Origin: Devosia marina
GTDB taxonomy: Bacteria > Pseudomonadota > Alphaproteobacteria > Rhizobiales > Devosiaceae
Length of the DNA: 64,000 bases
Assembly: GCF_009758415.1 (NCBI RefSeq)
Contig: NZ_WQRF01000001.1
Location: 806,001 to 870,000 of the forward strand
Direction: 5' to 3'
Shown: piece after piece, positions 29,225-39,464 of the stretch
Layout of the letters: each line of letters starts with the position of its first letter
Numbering within the stretch: position 1 is the first letter of the stretch
Made by a program: the position numbers and the translations under genes
The notes under the pieces: generated by a model
Told to the model about the DNA's origin: nothing
Seen by the model: the letters and a program-made list of their open reading frames with translations, nothing else
Databases searched by the model: none

Positions 29225-30196
29225 CTATTCGGCCGCGACGCGCTGAGCGTGCCCACCCTCGCCGAACAGCGCACTGACCGAATCTCCATTGTTGATCCGG
29301 CGCATCGCTTCGGCCAGGGCCGGCGCAACCGACAACACCGTCAGTTTTTGGTGTGGCTGCAGCAGCGCATTGGGCAGCGTGTTGGTGCATACGATTTCCG
29401 CAACATCCCCTTCGGCGGCGAGCCGCGCCACCGCGCCATCGGCAAAGATGCCATGCGTGCAGGCAATCCGGACAGTTCGTGCACCGCCGCCGCGCAAATG
29501 CTTGAGCAGTTCCAGAATGGAGCCGCCGCTGGCCACCTCATCGTCGAGAACAATGACGTCGCGGCCCTGCACATCCCCGATTATCGCTGAAATCCGCACT
29601 TGCGTGTCCGAAATGCGTTCCTTCGCCCCGGCGGCAACCGGCCGCCCCAGCGACCGGGCAAAGGCCGCAGCGGTCTTGGCATTGCCCAGATCGGGCGACA
29701 CGACCACGGTGTTCGACAGATCATATCGCCGGAAGTGGCGCGCCATCTCGTGCAGCGCATGCAAATGATCAACCGGTACGCTGAAGAAACCATGCACCTG
29801 CGGTGAATGCAGCGTCATCGTCAGGACACGGTCAGCGCCGGCGGTCTTGAGCAGATCGGCAACCAGCCGGCCGCCAATCGAGATGCGCGGGGCATCCTTC
29901 TTGTCTGAGCGGGCATAGGCATAATGCGGAATAACGGCTGTAATTCGGGCCGCCGATGCGCCGCGCGCGGCGTCCAGCATCAGCAAAAGCTCGGTCAAAT
30001 GGTCCTGGACCGGCGCGCTCAGCGTCTGGACCAGAAACACATCCTGCTCGCGGCAATTGGCCTGCAATTGCACTTCCAGGCAATCATTGGAGAAGCGCTT
30101 GATCTGTGTGGGATTGAGCGGCACGCCAAGTTCGGCGCAAATCTCATTCGCCAGTTCGGGGTGGGAACTGCCGCTGAACACAGCTATCTGGTTCAT
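29225..30196 (-). CDS. Divergent ribose-phosphate pyrophosphokinase
   Basis: 323 aa PRPP synthetase-like protein. FSGSSHPELANEICAELG and FSNDCLEVQL resemble the N-terminal domain; VIPHYAYARSDKKDAPR matches the ATP-binding loop. The catalytic-loop Lys/Arg appear kept (GAKERIS). The PRPP loop reads LDDEVASGGSI where classical Prs has DDMIDTGGT, and SPDLGNAKTAAAFAR replaces SPDVGG(V)xRAR. It may be a second, divergent PRPP synthetase or a paralogue with altered activity. The classical copy is not in the window. The ATG with MNQIAVFSG is chosen over an upstream in-frame start. Confidence 0.8.
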   Translation of the reverse strand: MNQIAVFSGSSHPELANEICAELGVPLNPTQIKRFSNDCLEVQLQANCREQDVFLVQTLSAPVQDHLTELLLMLDAARGASAARITAVIPHYAYARSDKKDAPRISIGGRLVADLLKTAGADRVLTMTLHSPQVHGFFSVPVDHLHALHEMARHFRRYDLSNTVVVSPDLGNAKTAAAFARSLGRPVAAGAKERISDTQVRISAIIGDVQGRDVIVLDDEVASGGSILELLKHLRGGGARTVRIACTHGIFADGAVARLAAEGDVAEIVCTNTLPNALLQPHQKLTVLSVAPALAEAMRRINNGDSVSALFGEGGHAQRVAAE

Positions 30197-30248
30197 GGAT
30201 TGTCCTCGGCTGCCGACTGCGGATGGCCGCACTTAACATTGTCCCGGC

Positions 30249-30539
30249 TCAGAGTGCAATGTAATCGAGCTCCTGGAAGCGCTCGACTTCCGGCACCCAG
30301 CGGTCGCGCACGAACGCCACGTGATCTGGATGCACGTTGTAGGAGTCATAGGCGGCCTGATCTGCAAATTCCATCGAGAAGCCAAAACTGAAGTCGCTCT
30401 TGGCGCTAACCTGACGGAGACGCTCAAATTGCTCCACGCCCGGAATGGCTGCAAGCACGAGCGCCGCTTCCAGAAAAGCACGCTCAGCATCAGAACCTGC
30501 CGGGTGCTTGAGGGTGAAGCTGACAGTGTGCCGGATCAT
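30249..30539 (-). CDS. Dabb (stress-responsive alpha/beta barrel) protein
   Basis: 96 aa. [15 protein letters not shown] and the spaced FGFSMEFADQAAYDSYNVHPDHVAFV are typical of Dabb dimeric ferredoxin-like barrels. Family members range from stress proteins to cyclases, so the function here is unknown. The ATG overlaps the maeB stop as ATGA, so it is translationally coupled to malic enzyme. Confidence 0.85.
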   Translation of the reverse strand: MIRHTVSFTLKHPAGSDAERAFLEAALVLAAIPGVEQFERLRQVSAKSDFSFGFSMEFADQAAYDSYNVHPDHVAFVRDRWVPEVERFQELDYIAL

Positions 30540-32821
30540 GCTGTTTCTCCAAGGGCTTCATTGGCGGCGATGGCGGCCATGTTGACAATGCCGCGGCTTG
30601 TGACGGATGGCGCCAGGATATGGGCCGGTGACTGCATGCCCATCAGGATCGGGCCGACCGCCAGGCCATTGTTCATTTCCTTGAGCAGGGTCATCGAAAG
30701 ATTGGCCGCATCAAGGTCCGGGAATACCAGCAGATTGGCTTCGCCCTTGAGAATGGTGTCCGGGATATAGCGCTCGCGCAGCCCCTCATTGAGCGCCAGG
30801 TCGCCCTGCATCTCGCCCTCGACGATCAGGTCCGGCGCGATAGCCTTGAGCTTGGCATAGGCCTCGCGCATCTTGTAGGCGCTGTCGCCATCGCGAGATC
30901 CAAAATTGGAATAGCTCAGAAGAGCCGCCTTTGCCTCGATATTGAAACGCTTGAGATGGTCGCGGGCCTGTAAGGTGATCGAAACGATCTCGTCGGCGCT
31001 GGGGTTCTGGTTGACATAGGTGTCAGTAAGGAAAAACGCCCCGCGCGGCATGATCAGCATGGAGAGCGCAGACGCCTCCGTGACCCCCGCCTGCATGCCC
31101 AGGACCGATTTGATATCCCGCACATGCTTGATGAAGCGACCTTGCAGCCCGCACAGCATGGCGTCTGCCTCACCGCGTTTCAGAGCCAGAGCACCGATCA
31201 CCGTTGTATTGGTGCGCACGATGGTTCGGGCCGTGTCCGGCGTTACGCCGGTGCGCCCGACCAGGGAGTGGAACAGGCTCACATAGTCACGATAGCGCGG
31301 ATCATCTTCAGGGTTGATGACCTCGAAGTCCCTGCCCGGCTCGATGCTCAGACCAAACCGCTCGATGCGCGCCTCCAGCACCGCCGGACGCCCGATCAGG
31401 ATCGGGCGGGCAATGCCCTCCTCGAGCAGCACTTGTGCGGCACGCAAGACGCGTTCGTCTTCACCATCGGCAAAGGCAATTCGCTTGCCCTGCCCCTGCG
31501 CACGATCAAAGATCGGCTTCATCACCAGGCCCGAGCGGAACACGAAGCGGTTGAGGCCGTCGTAATAGGCGTCCCAATCCTCGATCGGCTTCTTGGCGAC
31601 GCCCGAATCCATCGCCGCCCGAGCCACCGCCGGTGCAATGCGCAAGATCAACCGCTGGTCGAATGGGTTGGGAATGATGTGTTCGGGGCCATAGACCGCC
31701 GGCGCGCCGGAGGGTGACACCTCCAGCCCGGGCTCGCGGGCCAGCTTGGCAATCGCCCGCACCGCAGCCAGCTTCATCTCCTCATTAATCGTGGTGGCAT
31801 GTACATCAAGCGCACCGCGGAAGATGAACGGGAAGCACAGGACATTGTTGACCTGGTTGGGATAGTCCGAACGACCCGTGCAAACCATGGCGTCGGGTCG
31901 GGTTTCCTTGGCCAATTCGGGCATGATTTCCGGGTTTGGGTTAGCCAGGGCCAGGATCAGCGGCTTGGGCCCCATCTTGGCGAGCATCTCCGGCTTGAGC
32001 GCGCCTGCTGCCGACAGCCCAAGGAATACATCGGCCCCTTCGATCACCTCGGCCAGCGTCGTCGCATCGCTGGTGCGTCTGAACTGTCCGCGCCATTTGT
32101 CATTGATGTCGTTGCGCTTGTGTGTGACCAGACCATCTTTGTCGGCCACCCAGATATTTTCGTGTTTGGCGCCGAGCGCCACCAGCACATTGAGACAGGC
32201 AATGGCCGCCGCCCCTGCCCCCGACGTGCAGATCTTGACGGTCTCGATCGACTTGCCAGCAAGCTCCAGGCCGTTCAGGACCGCGGCGCCAACAATGATC
32301 GCCGTGCCATGCTGGTCATCATGGAAGACCGGGATCGGCATCCGCTCGCGCAGCGCCTCCTCGATCTCGAAGCAGTCCGGGGCGCGTATATCTTCGAGAT
32401 TGATCCCCCCAAAGGTAGGCCAGAGCGGCGCGACGGCGTCTGTGAACTTCTTCGGATCAACCTCGTCGATTTCAAGGTCGAACACGTCGATGCCGGCAAA
32501 TTTCTTAAACAGAACCGCCTTGCCTTCCATCACGGGCTTGGAGGCCAGCGCGCCGATATTGCCCAGCCCCAGCACTGCCGTGCCATTGGAAATGACAGCC
32601 ACCAGATTCTGCCGCGAGGTATAGCGGGCTACGGCCTCGGGCGTCTGGGCAATTTCTTCACAAGGGGCCGCAACGCCGGGAGAATAGGCCAGCGCCAGGT
32701 CGCGCTGGTTACCGAGCGGCTTGAGCGGCTGGATCTCCAGTTTGCCGGGCTTGGGAAATTCATGGAAGTGCAGCGCCGCATCACGAAGTGCCTTGCGCTG
32801 CTCATTGATGTCTGTGGTCAC
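30536..32821 (-). CDS. maeB: NADP-type malic enzyme with phosphotransacetylase-like domain
   Basis: 761 aa. Oxidatively decarboxylates malate to pyruvate. The N-terminal malic-enzyme part has [13 protein letters not shown], the catalytic region [10 protein letters not shown] and the nucleotide site [12 protein letters not shown]. The C-terminal ~320 residues are a PTA-like domain ([28 protein letters not shown]), usually regulatory, not catalytic. A TTG at 32839 is in frame, but the GTG at 32821 has GGGAGAGAG upstream and is preferred. Confidence 0.94.
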   Translation of the reverse strand: MTTDINEQRKALRDAALHFHEFPKPGKLEIQPLKPLGNQRDLALAYSPGVAAPCEEIAQTPEAVARYTSRQNLVAVISNGTAVLGLGNIGALASKPVMEGKAVLFKKFAGIDVFDLEIDEVDPKKFTDAVAPLWPTFGGINLEDIRAPDCFEIEEALRERMPIPVFHDDQHGTAIIVGAAVLNGLELAGKSIETVKICTSGAGAAAIACLNVLVALGAKHENIWVADKDGLVTHKRNDINDKWRGQFRRTSDATTLAEVIEGADVFLGLSAAGALKPEMLAKMGPKPLILALANPNPEIMPELAKETRPDAMVCTGRSDYPNQVNNVLCFPFIFRGALDVHATTINEEMKLAAVRAIAKLAREPGLEVSPSGAPAVYGPEHIIPNPFDQRLILRIAPAVARAAMDSGVAKKPIEDWDAYYDGLNRFVFRSGLVMKPIFDRAQGQGKRIAFADGEDERVLRAAQVLLEEGIARPILIGRPAVLEARIERFGLSIEPGRDFEVINPEDDPRYRDYVSLFHSLVGRTGVTPDTARTIVRTNTTVIGALALKRGEADAMLCGLQGRFIKHVRDIKSVLGMQAGVTEASALSMLIMPRGAFFLTDTYVNQNPSADEIVSITLQARDHLKRFNIEAKAALLSYSNFGSRDGDSAYKMREAYAKLKAIAPDLIVEGEMQGDLALNEGLRERYIPDTILKGEANLLVFPDLDAANLSMTLLKEMNNGLAVGPILMGMQSPAHILAPSVTSRGIVNMAAIAANEALGETA

Positions 32822-33011
32822 GAAACTCTCTCCCGGCAAGCCCTTTTGGCCGCGTTGGTGCCATCAATCACACGGATTGAAAAGGCTGGAAAAGCCCAAG
32901 GCGTCGAGTCGACGGCAAAAATACGGCAGACGTCGAAGCTGCAGCGTTGTGCTGACAGAGATTCGACAGTTTCGTGTAGTTTTACTCTGGGGCCGAAGGG
33001 CAATCTGACGA

Positions 33012-34613
33012 TCAAGCCGCTGCGGACGCCACCACTTCCAGCCGCGGCTGCGGATTGGACGCCGAATTGAGTGCCAGCGCCAATTCCTTGAACGCACCAA
33101 CTTTCAATGCCGGCGCGAAGATATAGCCCTGCGCGTGCAGGACCCCGCGCGAACGCAGATAGAGCGCCTGTTCCTCCGTCTCCACGCCCTCGGCCACGAT
33201 CTCGCAATCAAGATCCTTGGCCATGGCGATCAGACCATCCAGAACCGGCACCTGGGTCGTTCCCGGCTTGATCATGTCCACAAAGATGCGGTCGATCTTG
33301 ATGACGTCGACGCCCAATGTCGCCAGATAGGCCAGATTGGAGTGCCCGGTGCCCGCATCATCCATTGCCAACCGCGCGCCCAGGGCATGCAGGCCCGAAA
33401 TCACGCTGGTCGTGGTCATCGAATTGGTCAGCGGGCGCCGCTCGGTGATTTCGAAGACCAATTGCCGGAAGTTGATCGGCGACTGCCCGAAAATCGCCTG
33501 CACATCCTCGACAATGCCGACATCGCGAAAATGACCCTCAAACAGATTGATCGAAATCTTCATGTTCGGCAGCGTCCGGGAAAGATCGCCCAGATCGTTG
33601 CGCACCTGCTGCATCAGCGACACGGTCATCGGGATGGCCAGCCCCGTCACCTCGGCATAATCGATGAAGGCGCCGGGAGGTATCACCTTCCCATTGCGCT
33701 TCTCCCAACGGCATAACACCTCACAGCCCACCAATTCACCGGTCCGCAGATTGATGACCGGTTGATAGTAGGGCTTGATCTCGTTGCGCTCGATAGCGCG
33801 TTCCAGATCGAAAGCGGGCACGCGCGAGCGGCGCACATAGCGCAAATTGAGAATCAGGAACACGGCACTGGCGAGGCAGGCGATGAATGTGAACGCCACG
33901 TCGAGATCGGCATAGCCCGCCCGTGCCATGGCGAAGGGCACCGCATATTCCACCTTGATCGGGAACTGGCCGGCATAGCCTTGGGCGCTGATATAGTCCG
34001 AGCTGGACTGGCGCCGGTCAAAGCCCGACGGGTCGCCCAACGTGACAATGGAAAGACCGTTGGTCAGGGTGACACGCATCATAGCCGAGTCGGGCAGCGT
34101 TTCATTCAGCGCGCTCTCTGACTGTCCCAGCAGCGGCACAAATGTGGAAACCCGCCGTGTCTCACCAAAGGTCTGGGAAAGTTTAAGCGCCGGCATGTCC
34201 ATTTCACCCAGCTTGACCACCGCCATCGTCTCGGTGAGACCGGGCACCGGCAAAGGCTGGGACAGCGGAGAATAGTTCACCACGCGGCCATAGGCGTCGC
34301 AATACTGCACACCGTCGAGGTTCTCGACGAGGAACTGCTTGAGATTCAGGCCACCCTCAATGGCTTCCTGCGCATTGGTGACGAAAGTTGCGGTGCATAG
34401 CGACGGACTGGCCGCAATAACCTGGCGCAGCGCTGCCACGCCATCCATGGCACCTGAATTTATGTGTGAACTGATGGACTCAACATACCACTGCGCCTCG
34501 GCTTTTTCCCGATACTGGACATAGGCATCCAGCAGGTAGTCCACTGCAATAATGGGCACAAACGCCAGCACGGCGCCCAAAAGCATCAGGACATGGGAAA
34601 ACTTCGATTTCAC
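33012..34613 (-). CDS. Membrane EAL-domain c-di-GMP phosphodiesterase
   Basis: 533 aa from a GTG. Transmembrane helix at about 8-28, a periplasmic sensor (about 30-235) with two cysteines (SPSLCTA and VQYCDAYG), a second helix (FTFIACLASAVFLILNL), then an EAL domain. The layout matches CSS-motif PDEs, but the CSS triplet reads CDA. In the EAL domain the signature is EVL. Other metal and catalytic residues are kept: N in ISINLFEGHF, E in FEITER, MDDAGTGHSN (usually DDFGTG), K in IKIDRIF, AEGVET and AQGY. It is likely active. CtrA-type boxes lie just upstream. Confidence 0.88.
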   Translation of the reverse strand: MKSKFSHVLMLLGAVLAFVPIIAVDYLLDAYVQYREKAEAQWYVESISSHINSGAMDGVAALRQVIAASPSLCTATFVTNAQEAIEGGLNLKQFLVENLDGVQYCDAYGRVVNYSPLSQPLPVPGLTETMAVVKLGEMDMPALKLSQTFGETRRVSTFVPLLGQSESALNETLPDSAMMRVTLTNGLSIVTLGDPSGFDRRQSSSDYISAQGYAGQFPIKVEYAVPFAMARAGYADLDVAFTFIACLASAVFLILNLRYVRRSRVPAFDLERAIERNEIKPYYQPVINLRTGELVGCEVLCRWEKRNGKVIPPGAFIDYAEVTGLAIPMTVSLMQQVRNDLGDLSRTLPNMKISINLFEGHFRDVGIVEDVQAIFGQSPINFRQLVFEITERRPLTNSMTTTSVISGLHALGARLAMDDAGTGHSNLAYLATLGVDVIKIDRIFVDMIKPGTTQVPVLDGLIAMAKDLDCEIVAEGVETEEQALYLRSRGVLHAQGYIFAPALKVGAFKELALALNSASNPQPRLEVVASAAA

Positions 34614-34665
34614 ACTGCGAATCCGAACCCGGAAAATCTTGCCTACCTAGCTAGCAAGCAAGGAT

Positions 34666-34703
34666 TTAACGGATCATTAATGCTGGTTAATTCGCGCTAA
34701 CCA
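34666..34703. promoter_or_regulatory. Putative CtrA binding sites upstream of the EAL gene
   Basis: A perfect TTAA-N7-TTAA lies at 34666-34680. A second, overlapping one-mismatch site (TTAA-N7-CTAACCAT) starts at 34687. A 6-bp-arm inverted repeat, TGGTTA/TAACCA, spans 34684-34703. CtrA of alphaproteobacteria binds TTAA-N7-TTAA(C). The sites lie about 50-90 bp before the GTG of the c-di-GMP phosphodiesterase gene, a sensible place for cell-cycle control. The sites are inferred from the motif alone. Confidence 0.5.
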
Positions 34704-34716
34704 TGTTGCAGACGTC

Positions 34717-34740
34717 AAAGGGGCGGCCATAGGCCACCCC
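34717..34740 (-). terminator. Rho-independent-like terminator after aspS
   Basis: On the minus strand the RNA can form a 9-bp stem, GGGGUGGCC-UAU-GGCCGCCCC, with one G-U pair, followed by only three U. It lies about 30 bp beyond the aspS stop. The short U run makes it moderate. Confidence 0.6.
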
Positions 34741-34769
34741 TCCAATCCGTCACCAGATACTGCGTGCAA

Positions 34770-36560
34770 TCAGCTTTGTACGTTGAGCCGAAGGCTCAAT
34801 TCGCGGAGCTGCTTGGGCTCAGCGGCACTCGGCGCGCCCATCAGCAGGTCTTCGGCCTGCTGGTTCATCGGGAATGCCGTGATTTCGCGCAGGTTCTGCA
34901 CCCCGCACAGCAGCATCACAATGCGGTCGATACCGAAGGCCGCCCCGCCATGCGGCGGCGCACCATACTGGAAGGCGCGGTAAAGACCGCCGAACTGCTC
35001 TTCGACCTCTTCGCGGGACTTACCTGTCAGCTCGAACGCCTTGACCATCGTGTCCGGCTCTTGGTTACGGATCGACCCGGAGGCAATCTCAAAGCCGTTG
35101 CAGACCGCGTCATACTGATAGGCCTTGAGCGAAAGCGGGTCCTCGCTATTGAGGGACTCTAGGCCACCCTGCGGCATCGAAAATGGATTGTGCGCAAAGT
35201 CCACGCGCTTTTCTTCCTCATCCCACTCGTAGAACGGGAAGTCGACGATCCAGCACAGAGCAAAGCGATCCTTGTCGACAACATCCAGATCCGTAGCGAC
35301 TTTGGTGCGCGCTTCACCGGCAAACTTGTAGAATTTCTCCGGTCGGCCCGCCACGAAGAAGACCGCATCGCCGTCCTCCAGCCCGAGCTGCGCCTTGAGC
35401 GCGGCAGTACGTTCCTCACCGATATTCTTGGCGATCGGACCGGAACCCTGCCCTTCCTTGAAGAAGATATAGCCCAGCCCCGGCTGACCCTCGCCCTGCG
35501 CCCAGCCGTTCATGCGGTCGCAGAAGGCCCGGCCGATCGGCTCGGCGCCAGCCTTGTTCTTGGCCGGAATCGCCCAGACCTCGACCTTGGGATCGGTTTC
35601 GATCTGGTTGGCAAAGACCTTGAAACCGGAACCGGCAAAGTGCTCGGTGACGGGCTGGATTTCAATCGGGTTACGCAGGTCCGGCTTGTCCGAACCATAT
35701 TTCCGGATGGCCTCGGCATAAGGAATGCGCGGCCAGCCCTTGGTCACCGGCTTGCCATTGGCGAATTTCTCAAACACCTCGGTCATCACCGGCTCGACCG
35801 TGTTCCAGATATCTTCCTGGGTCACAAAGCTCATTTCCAGGTCGAGCTGGTAGAACTCGCCCGGTAGGCGGTCGGCGCGCGGGTCTTCGTCGCGGAAACA
35901 CGGCGCCACTTGGAAGTAGCGATCAAAACCAGCCACCATCAGAAGCTGCTTGTACTGCTGCGGCGCCTGCGGCAGGGCAAAAAACTTGCCCGGATGAATG
36001 CGGCTGGGAACCAGGAAGTCGCGCGCACCTTCCGGCGAGGATGCAGTCAGGATCGGCGTCGAAAATTCGGTGAAGCCGGCCTCGCCCATGCCCGAGCGCA
36101 TCGCCGAAATGATCTTTGTGCGCTTGACGATATTGGCGTGCAGCGTCTCGCGGCGCAGGTCGAGGAAGCGGTAGCGCAGACGGATGTCTTCGGGATATTC
36201 GGCCTCGCCGAAGACCGGCAGCGGCAGTTCCTTGGCGGCAGACAGCACTTCAATCTCGCGAATGAACACTTCGATCGTGCCGGTGGGAATGTTGGGATTG
36301 ACCGCCGTCGCATCGCGCAGCTTCACTTCGCCATCGATCCGCAGCACCCATTCGGAGCGCACGGTTTCAGCCGTTGCGAATGCTGCCGAATCCGGATCGA
36401 TCACGCATTGCGTAATGCCGTAGTGGTCGCGCAAATCGATGAACAGCAGCCCCCCATGGTCGCGTACGCGATGCACCCAGCCGGACAGGCGCACATTATT
36501 TCCGGCATCGTCTGCCGTGAGGGCACCACAGGTGTGGGAACGGTAACGATGAAGGGTCAT
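34770..36560 (-). CDS. aspS: Aspartyl-tRNA synthetase, probably non-discriminating
   Basis: 596 aa class IIb synthetase. N-terminal OB-fold anticodon domain with [11 protein letters not shown]; motif 2 region [19 protein letters not shown]; a bacterial GAD insertion (about 290-400); motif 3 [15 protein letters not shown]35 (in RDHGG) is where discriminating enzymes usually have Leu; His there is known from AspRS that also charges tRNA-Asn. gatCAB in the same window provides the amidotransferase that this would need. It has an upstream promoter candidate and a terminator of its own. Confidence 0.95.
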   Translation of the reverse strand: MTLHRYRSHTCGALTADDAGNNVRLSGWVHRVRDHGGLLFIDLRDHYGITQCVIDPDSAAFATAETVRSEWVLRIDGEVKLRDATAVNPNIPTGTIEVFIREIEVLSAAKELPLPVFGEAEYPEDIRLRYRFLDLRRETLHANIVKRTKIISAMRSGMGEAGFTEFSTPILTASSPEGARDFLVPSRIHPGKFFALPQAPQQYKQLLMVAGFDRYFQVAPCFRDEDPRADRLPGEFYQLDLEMSFVTQEDIWNTVEPVMTEVFEKFANGKPVTKGWPRIPYAEAIRKYGSDKPDLRNPIEIQPVTEHFAGSGFKVFANQIETDPKVEVWAIPAKNKAGAEPIGRAFCDRMNGWAQGEGQPGLGYIFFKEGQGSGPIAKNIGEERTAALKAQLGLEDGDAVFFVAGRPEKFYKFAGEARTKVATDLDVVDKDRFALCWIVDFPFYEWDEEEKRVDFAHNPFSMPQGGLESLNSEDPLSLKAYQYDAVCNGFEIASGSIRNQEPDTMVKAFELTGKSREEVEEQFGGLYRAFQYGAPPHGGAAFGIDRIVMLLCGVQNLREITAFPMNQQAEDLLMGAPSAAEPKQLRELSLRLNVQS

Positions 36561-36605
36561 GTCGGGTCTCGGAATTGCTGAATAAAGGCCGGAATCTCGG
36601 GCGGG

Positions 36606-36634
36606 AAAAGCGCATGGCGCGCCCCGCTTGTCAA
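36606..36634 (-). promoter_or_regulatory. Candidate aspS promoter
   Basis: On the minus strand a perfect TTGACA (36634-36629) is followed by a 17-bp spacer and GCTTTT (36611-36606), a weak -10. It lies 46 bp before the aspS ATG in the divergent aspS/rnd spacer. Confidence 0.4.
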
Positions 36635-36745
36635 GGCGGCAGGACTTCTCGCGCTACGCCCCTTTACCGCAAGAAAAATCCAAGGTGGAGCTAACCCAGC
36701 GCACCTGCTAGGAAGAATAGTGACGAATTTGAGACGGTAGTACGT

Positions 36746-37915
36746 ATGGACCTCATAGTTTCCACAGAAGCCCTGGCGGAATTTTGCGAGCGCGCTTCCC
36801 AGTTTGAGTTTGTGACGGTTGATACGGAATTCCTGCGCGAAACGACCTATTGGCCCCGTCTATGCCTGATCCAGGTCGCCACCGACGATGAAGCGGTGCT
36901 CATTGATCCGCTGGCACCGGACATCAAGCTGGCCCCTTTCTTTAAGCTCCTGGCCAATCCCAATGTCACCAAGGTGTTTCACGCCGCGCGGCAGGACGTT
37001 GAGATTTTCGTCAAGCTGACTGGCGCTGTGCCGCACAACATCTTCGACACCCAGGTCGCCGCCAGCGTCTGCGGCTTCGGTGACAGCGCGTCCTACGACA
37101 GTCTTGTGCGCTCTATTTGCAAGGTGGAACTGGACAAGTCCTCCCGTTTCACCGACTGGTCCGCCCGTCCGCTTTCGGAGAAACAGCGCACATATGCCAT
37201 CGCAGACGTCACTTGGCTGCGCGACATCTATCGCGAACTGCGCAAGCAGGTAGAGGCCACAAGGCGCTGGGATTGGGTCGAAGACGAAATGACCACCCTG
37301 CGCAGCATCGATACCTATGTCGTCCAGCCCGAACAGGCCTGGAACCGCCTCAAGATGAAATTCAATCGGCCGCGCGATCTGGCCGCCATCAAGCTGCTGG
37401 CGCAGTGGCGCGAGCAACGGGCCCAGGATACCGATCAGCCCCGCAGCCGCATTCTCAAGGATGACGTGCTGGGCGAACTGGCCACCCAGCGGCCCCTGAC
37501 TCCTGATGCCTTCGAAAAGCTGCGTGCCGTGCCGCGTGGCTTTGGCCGGAGCGCCGCAGCCGGAGAAATCATGGCGCTGCTCAAGCAGGTCGACGCCATG
37601 CCCAAATCGGCCCTGCCCAGCCTGCCCGAGCGTTACCGCGGCCCCTCCCCCAAGGGGGCCATCGGCGATCTGGTGCGGGTGCTGCTCAAGGCTGTGGCCG
37701 AACAGCACGGCGTCGCCGCCCGCATCATCGCTACATCAGATGAAATCGACGCGCTCGTACTCGATGACGAAGCCGATGTTCCCGCGCTCAAGGGCTGGCG
37801 CCGCAAGCTGTTTGGCGAAAAGGCATTGGCCATCAAGCATGGGCGCATTGGCCTTGTGGCGACCCGCAAGGGCATCATCGAATTTGCGGTGAATCAGACC
37901 GAGGCGGCCGAATAG
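36746..37915 (+). CDS. rnd: Ribonuclease D
   Basis: 3'-5' exoribonuclease that trims tRNA and other stable RNA ends. 389 aa. DEDDy exonuclease domain: D/E in VTVDTEFLRE, D in FHAARQDVEIF, and Y-x3-D in YAIADVTWL. It is followed by HRDC-type helical domains (KLLAQWREQRAQ). No strong RBS is seen before the ATG. It is divergent from aspS, the usual alphaproteobacterial neighbour, and convergent with ppx. Confidence 0.94.
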   Translation: MDLIVSTEALAEFCERASQFEFVTVDTEFLRETTYWPRLCLIQVATDDEAVLIDPLAPDIKLAPFFKLLANPNVTKVFHAARQDVEIFVKLTGAVPHNIFDTQVAASVCGFGDSASYDSLVRSICKVELDKSSRFTDWSARPLSEKQRTYAIADVTWLRDIYRELRKQVEATRRWDWVEDEMTTLRSIDTYVVQPEQAWNRLKMKFNRPRDLAAIKLLAQWREQRAQDTDQPRSRILKDDVLGELATQRPLTPDAFEKLRAVPRGFGRSAAAGEIMALLKQVDAMPKSALPSLPERYRGPSPKGAIGDLVRVLLKAVAEQHGVAARIIATSDEIDALVLDDEADVPALKGWRRKLFGEKALAIKHGRIGLVATRKGIIEFAVNQTEAAE

Positions 37916-37927
37916 CGCCCCGACGAG

Positions 37928-39463
37928 CTACCCCACATCCACCCGCCATTTGGCGTGCCCGGCTCCTTCGGCAAACTGGCGCAGCCGGTTCCGCAGGTGA
38001 TCGCCATTGAGAAAGGCGAAGTCCGCCGGCAGGTTGAGGACCAGCGTGTCATCATCCAGGCTGAACCGCGTGCGCGGCAGGACGCCCGGCATCGCAGCCG
38101 TCATCGGATAAGCCACGCGCATCATCGACCCGATCAGGCGCGCCCGCGCCGTCAGAGCGTCGGAACCCAGCGGCACCAGCACCTGCGCGGCCTTGGATTT
38201 CAGCCCATCATAGCGGATCGCCAGGGTCTGGGCCAGAAATGAACGACCGGGATGGTCCACCCCGGTCAACGAGCCATAGGCCACCGAATCCACACTTTGC
38301 GGCCCTCGGTAATCGGGGTGCGAACGCCAGCCGATATCGGCAAGAAGACAAGCCACCACCCGCAGGCGCGCCTCTTCAGGCGTTTCTTCTGCGCCAACGG
38401 CTGCAAAATACTGCGCAGTGAACTCGACCAGATCATTGGCGTGCGCCGGAGACCGCGACCGCAATACCGACAGTTCCTCGGCGCCCTGAATGAGCGGATC
38501 GATCTCCTGCTCGCGCTGATCGAGCATGCCGTAGAGATAACCTTCGCGCACGCCAAGCGCGGAGAACACGACGTTGCTGAATTTCCCGGCCTTGAGGATC
38601 TCGGCCAGCACTGCCGCGCCGAACGGCACCAATTCGCGGCGTGAGTTGCTAACACTGCTCGCCCCCGGATAGCCTTTGAGGGCATCGGCGGCCACGATCT
38701 CTTCGCAGAACCGGATCATCTCATCGGCAGAAACCACATAGTCCTGCACCATATGCAGGGGATAGTCGCAGGTGGCCTGATGCAGCTTGGCCAGTGAACG
38801 CCAGGTGCCGCCAATCGCCGCGAACTGTGCACCCGCTTGGTCTCCCTGCAGAATTGAATCGGCCAGCCGCTCCCGCACCAGGGTCGCCGCTTTCTTCGGC
38901 GATCCATCGGCATCATCCTGCAGGCGAATGACACCCAGCTCGAAACTCTCGCCATTGGTATCATGCCCATTGGCGATGTCCGAAAGCTCGAGGCTGCCGC
39001 CGCCAAGATCGCCGACCACCCCGGCAAAGCCGGGTATGCCTGCCACCACGCCGAGGGCCGCATAATGGGCCTCTTCCTGGCCGCTGAGCACGCGCACCGG
39101 CGCTTCCATGATGGCTTCGACAGCAGAGACAAACTCATCGCGGTTGGCCGCATCGCGCACGGCAGACGTTGCCAGGATATAGACCTTGCCCACCCGCATC
39201 ATGCGTGCCACCAGCGCAAAGCGCTTCATGGCTTCCAGGGCCTTGTCCATATTGGCGTCGGCAAGGCGCTTGCTCTGCGCAATCCCGCGCCCCAGGGCGC
39301 AGGCGGACTTTTCGTTATACAGCGGCGTCAGCGCGCGCGCATGGCGCTCGTAGACCACCAGGCGAACCGAGTTGGAACCGATGTCGAGAACTGCTACCGG
39401 CCGGGCACCTTTAATGCGCCCTTGTGCGGTCGGATCGGCATCGACGCCCCAGAACTGAGTCAA
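37928..39463 (-). CDS. ppx: Exopolyphosphatase, Ppx/GppA family
   Basis: About 511 aa with the ASKHA fold. Releases phosphate from polyphosphate or hydrolyses pppGpp. N-terminal phosphate loop VLDIGSNSVRLVVYE; catalytic Glu region SGQEEAHYAALG; second loop GDLGGGSLEL. The C-terminal HD-like part has LLADIGWRSHPDYRG. No ATG is available. A TTG two bases after the ppk stop has GAGGA five bases upstream. A GTG at 39502 overlapping ppk is the alternative. It is coupled to ppk, an opposing activity on the same polymer. Confidence 0.92.
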   Translation of the reverse strand: MTQFWGVDADPTAQGRIKGARPVAVLDIGSNSVRLVVYERHARALTPLYNEKSACALGRGIAQSKRLADANMDKALEAMKRFALVARMMRVGKVYILATSAVRDAANRDEFVSAVEAIMEAPVRVLSGQEEAHYAALGVVAGIPGFAGVVGDLGGGSLELSDIANGHDTNGESFELGVIRLQDDADGSPKKAATLVRERLADSILQGDQAGAQFAAIGGTWRSLAKLHQATCDYPLHMVQDYVVSADEMIRFCEEIVAADALKGYPGASSVSNSRRELVPFGAAVLAEILKAGKFSNVVFSALGVREGYLYGMLDQREQEIDPLIQGAEELSVLRSRSPAHANDLVEFTAQYFAAVGAEETPEEARLRVVACLLADIGWRSHPDYRGPQSVDSVAYGSLTGVDHPGRSFLAQTLAIRYDGLKSKAAQVLVPLGSDALTARARLIGSMMRVAYPMTAAMPGVLPRTRFSLDDDTLVLNLPADFAFLNGDHLRNRLRQFAEGAGHAKWRVDVG

Positions 39464-39464
39464 T

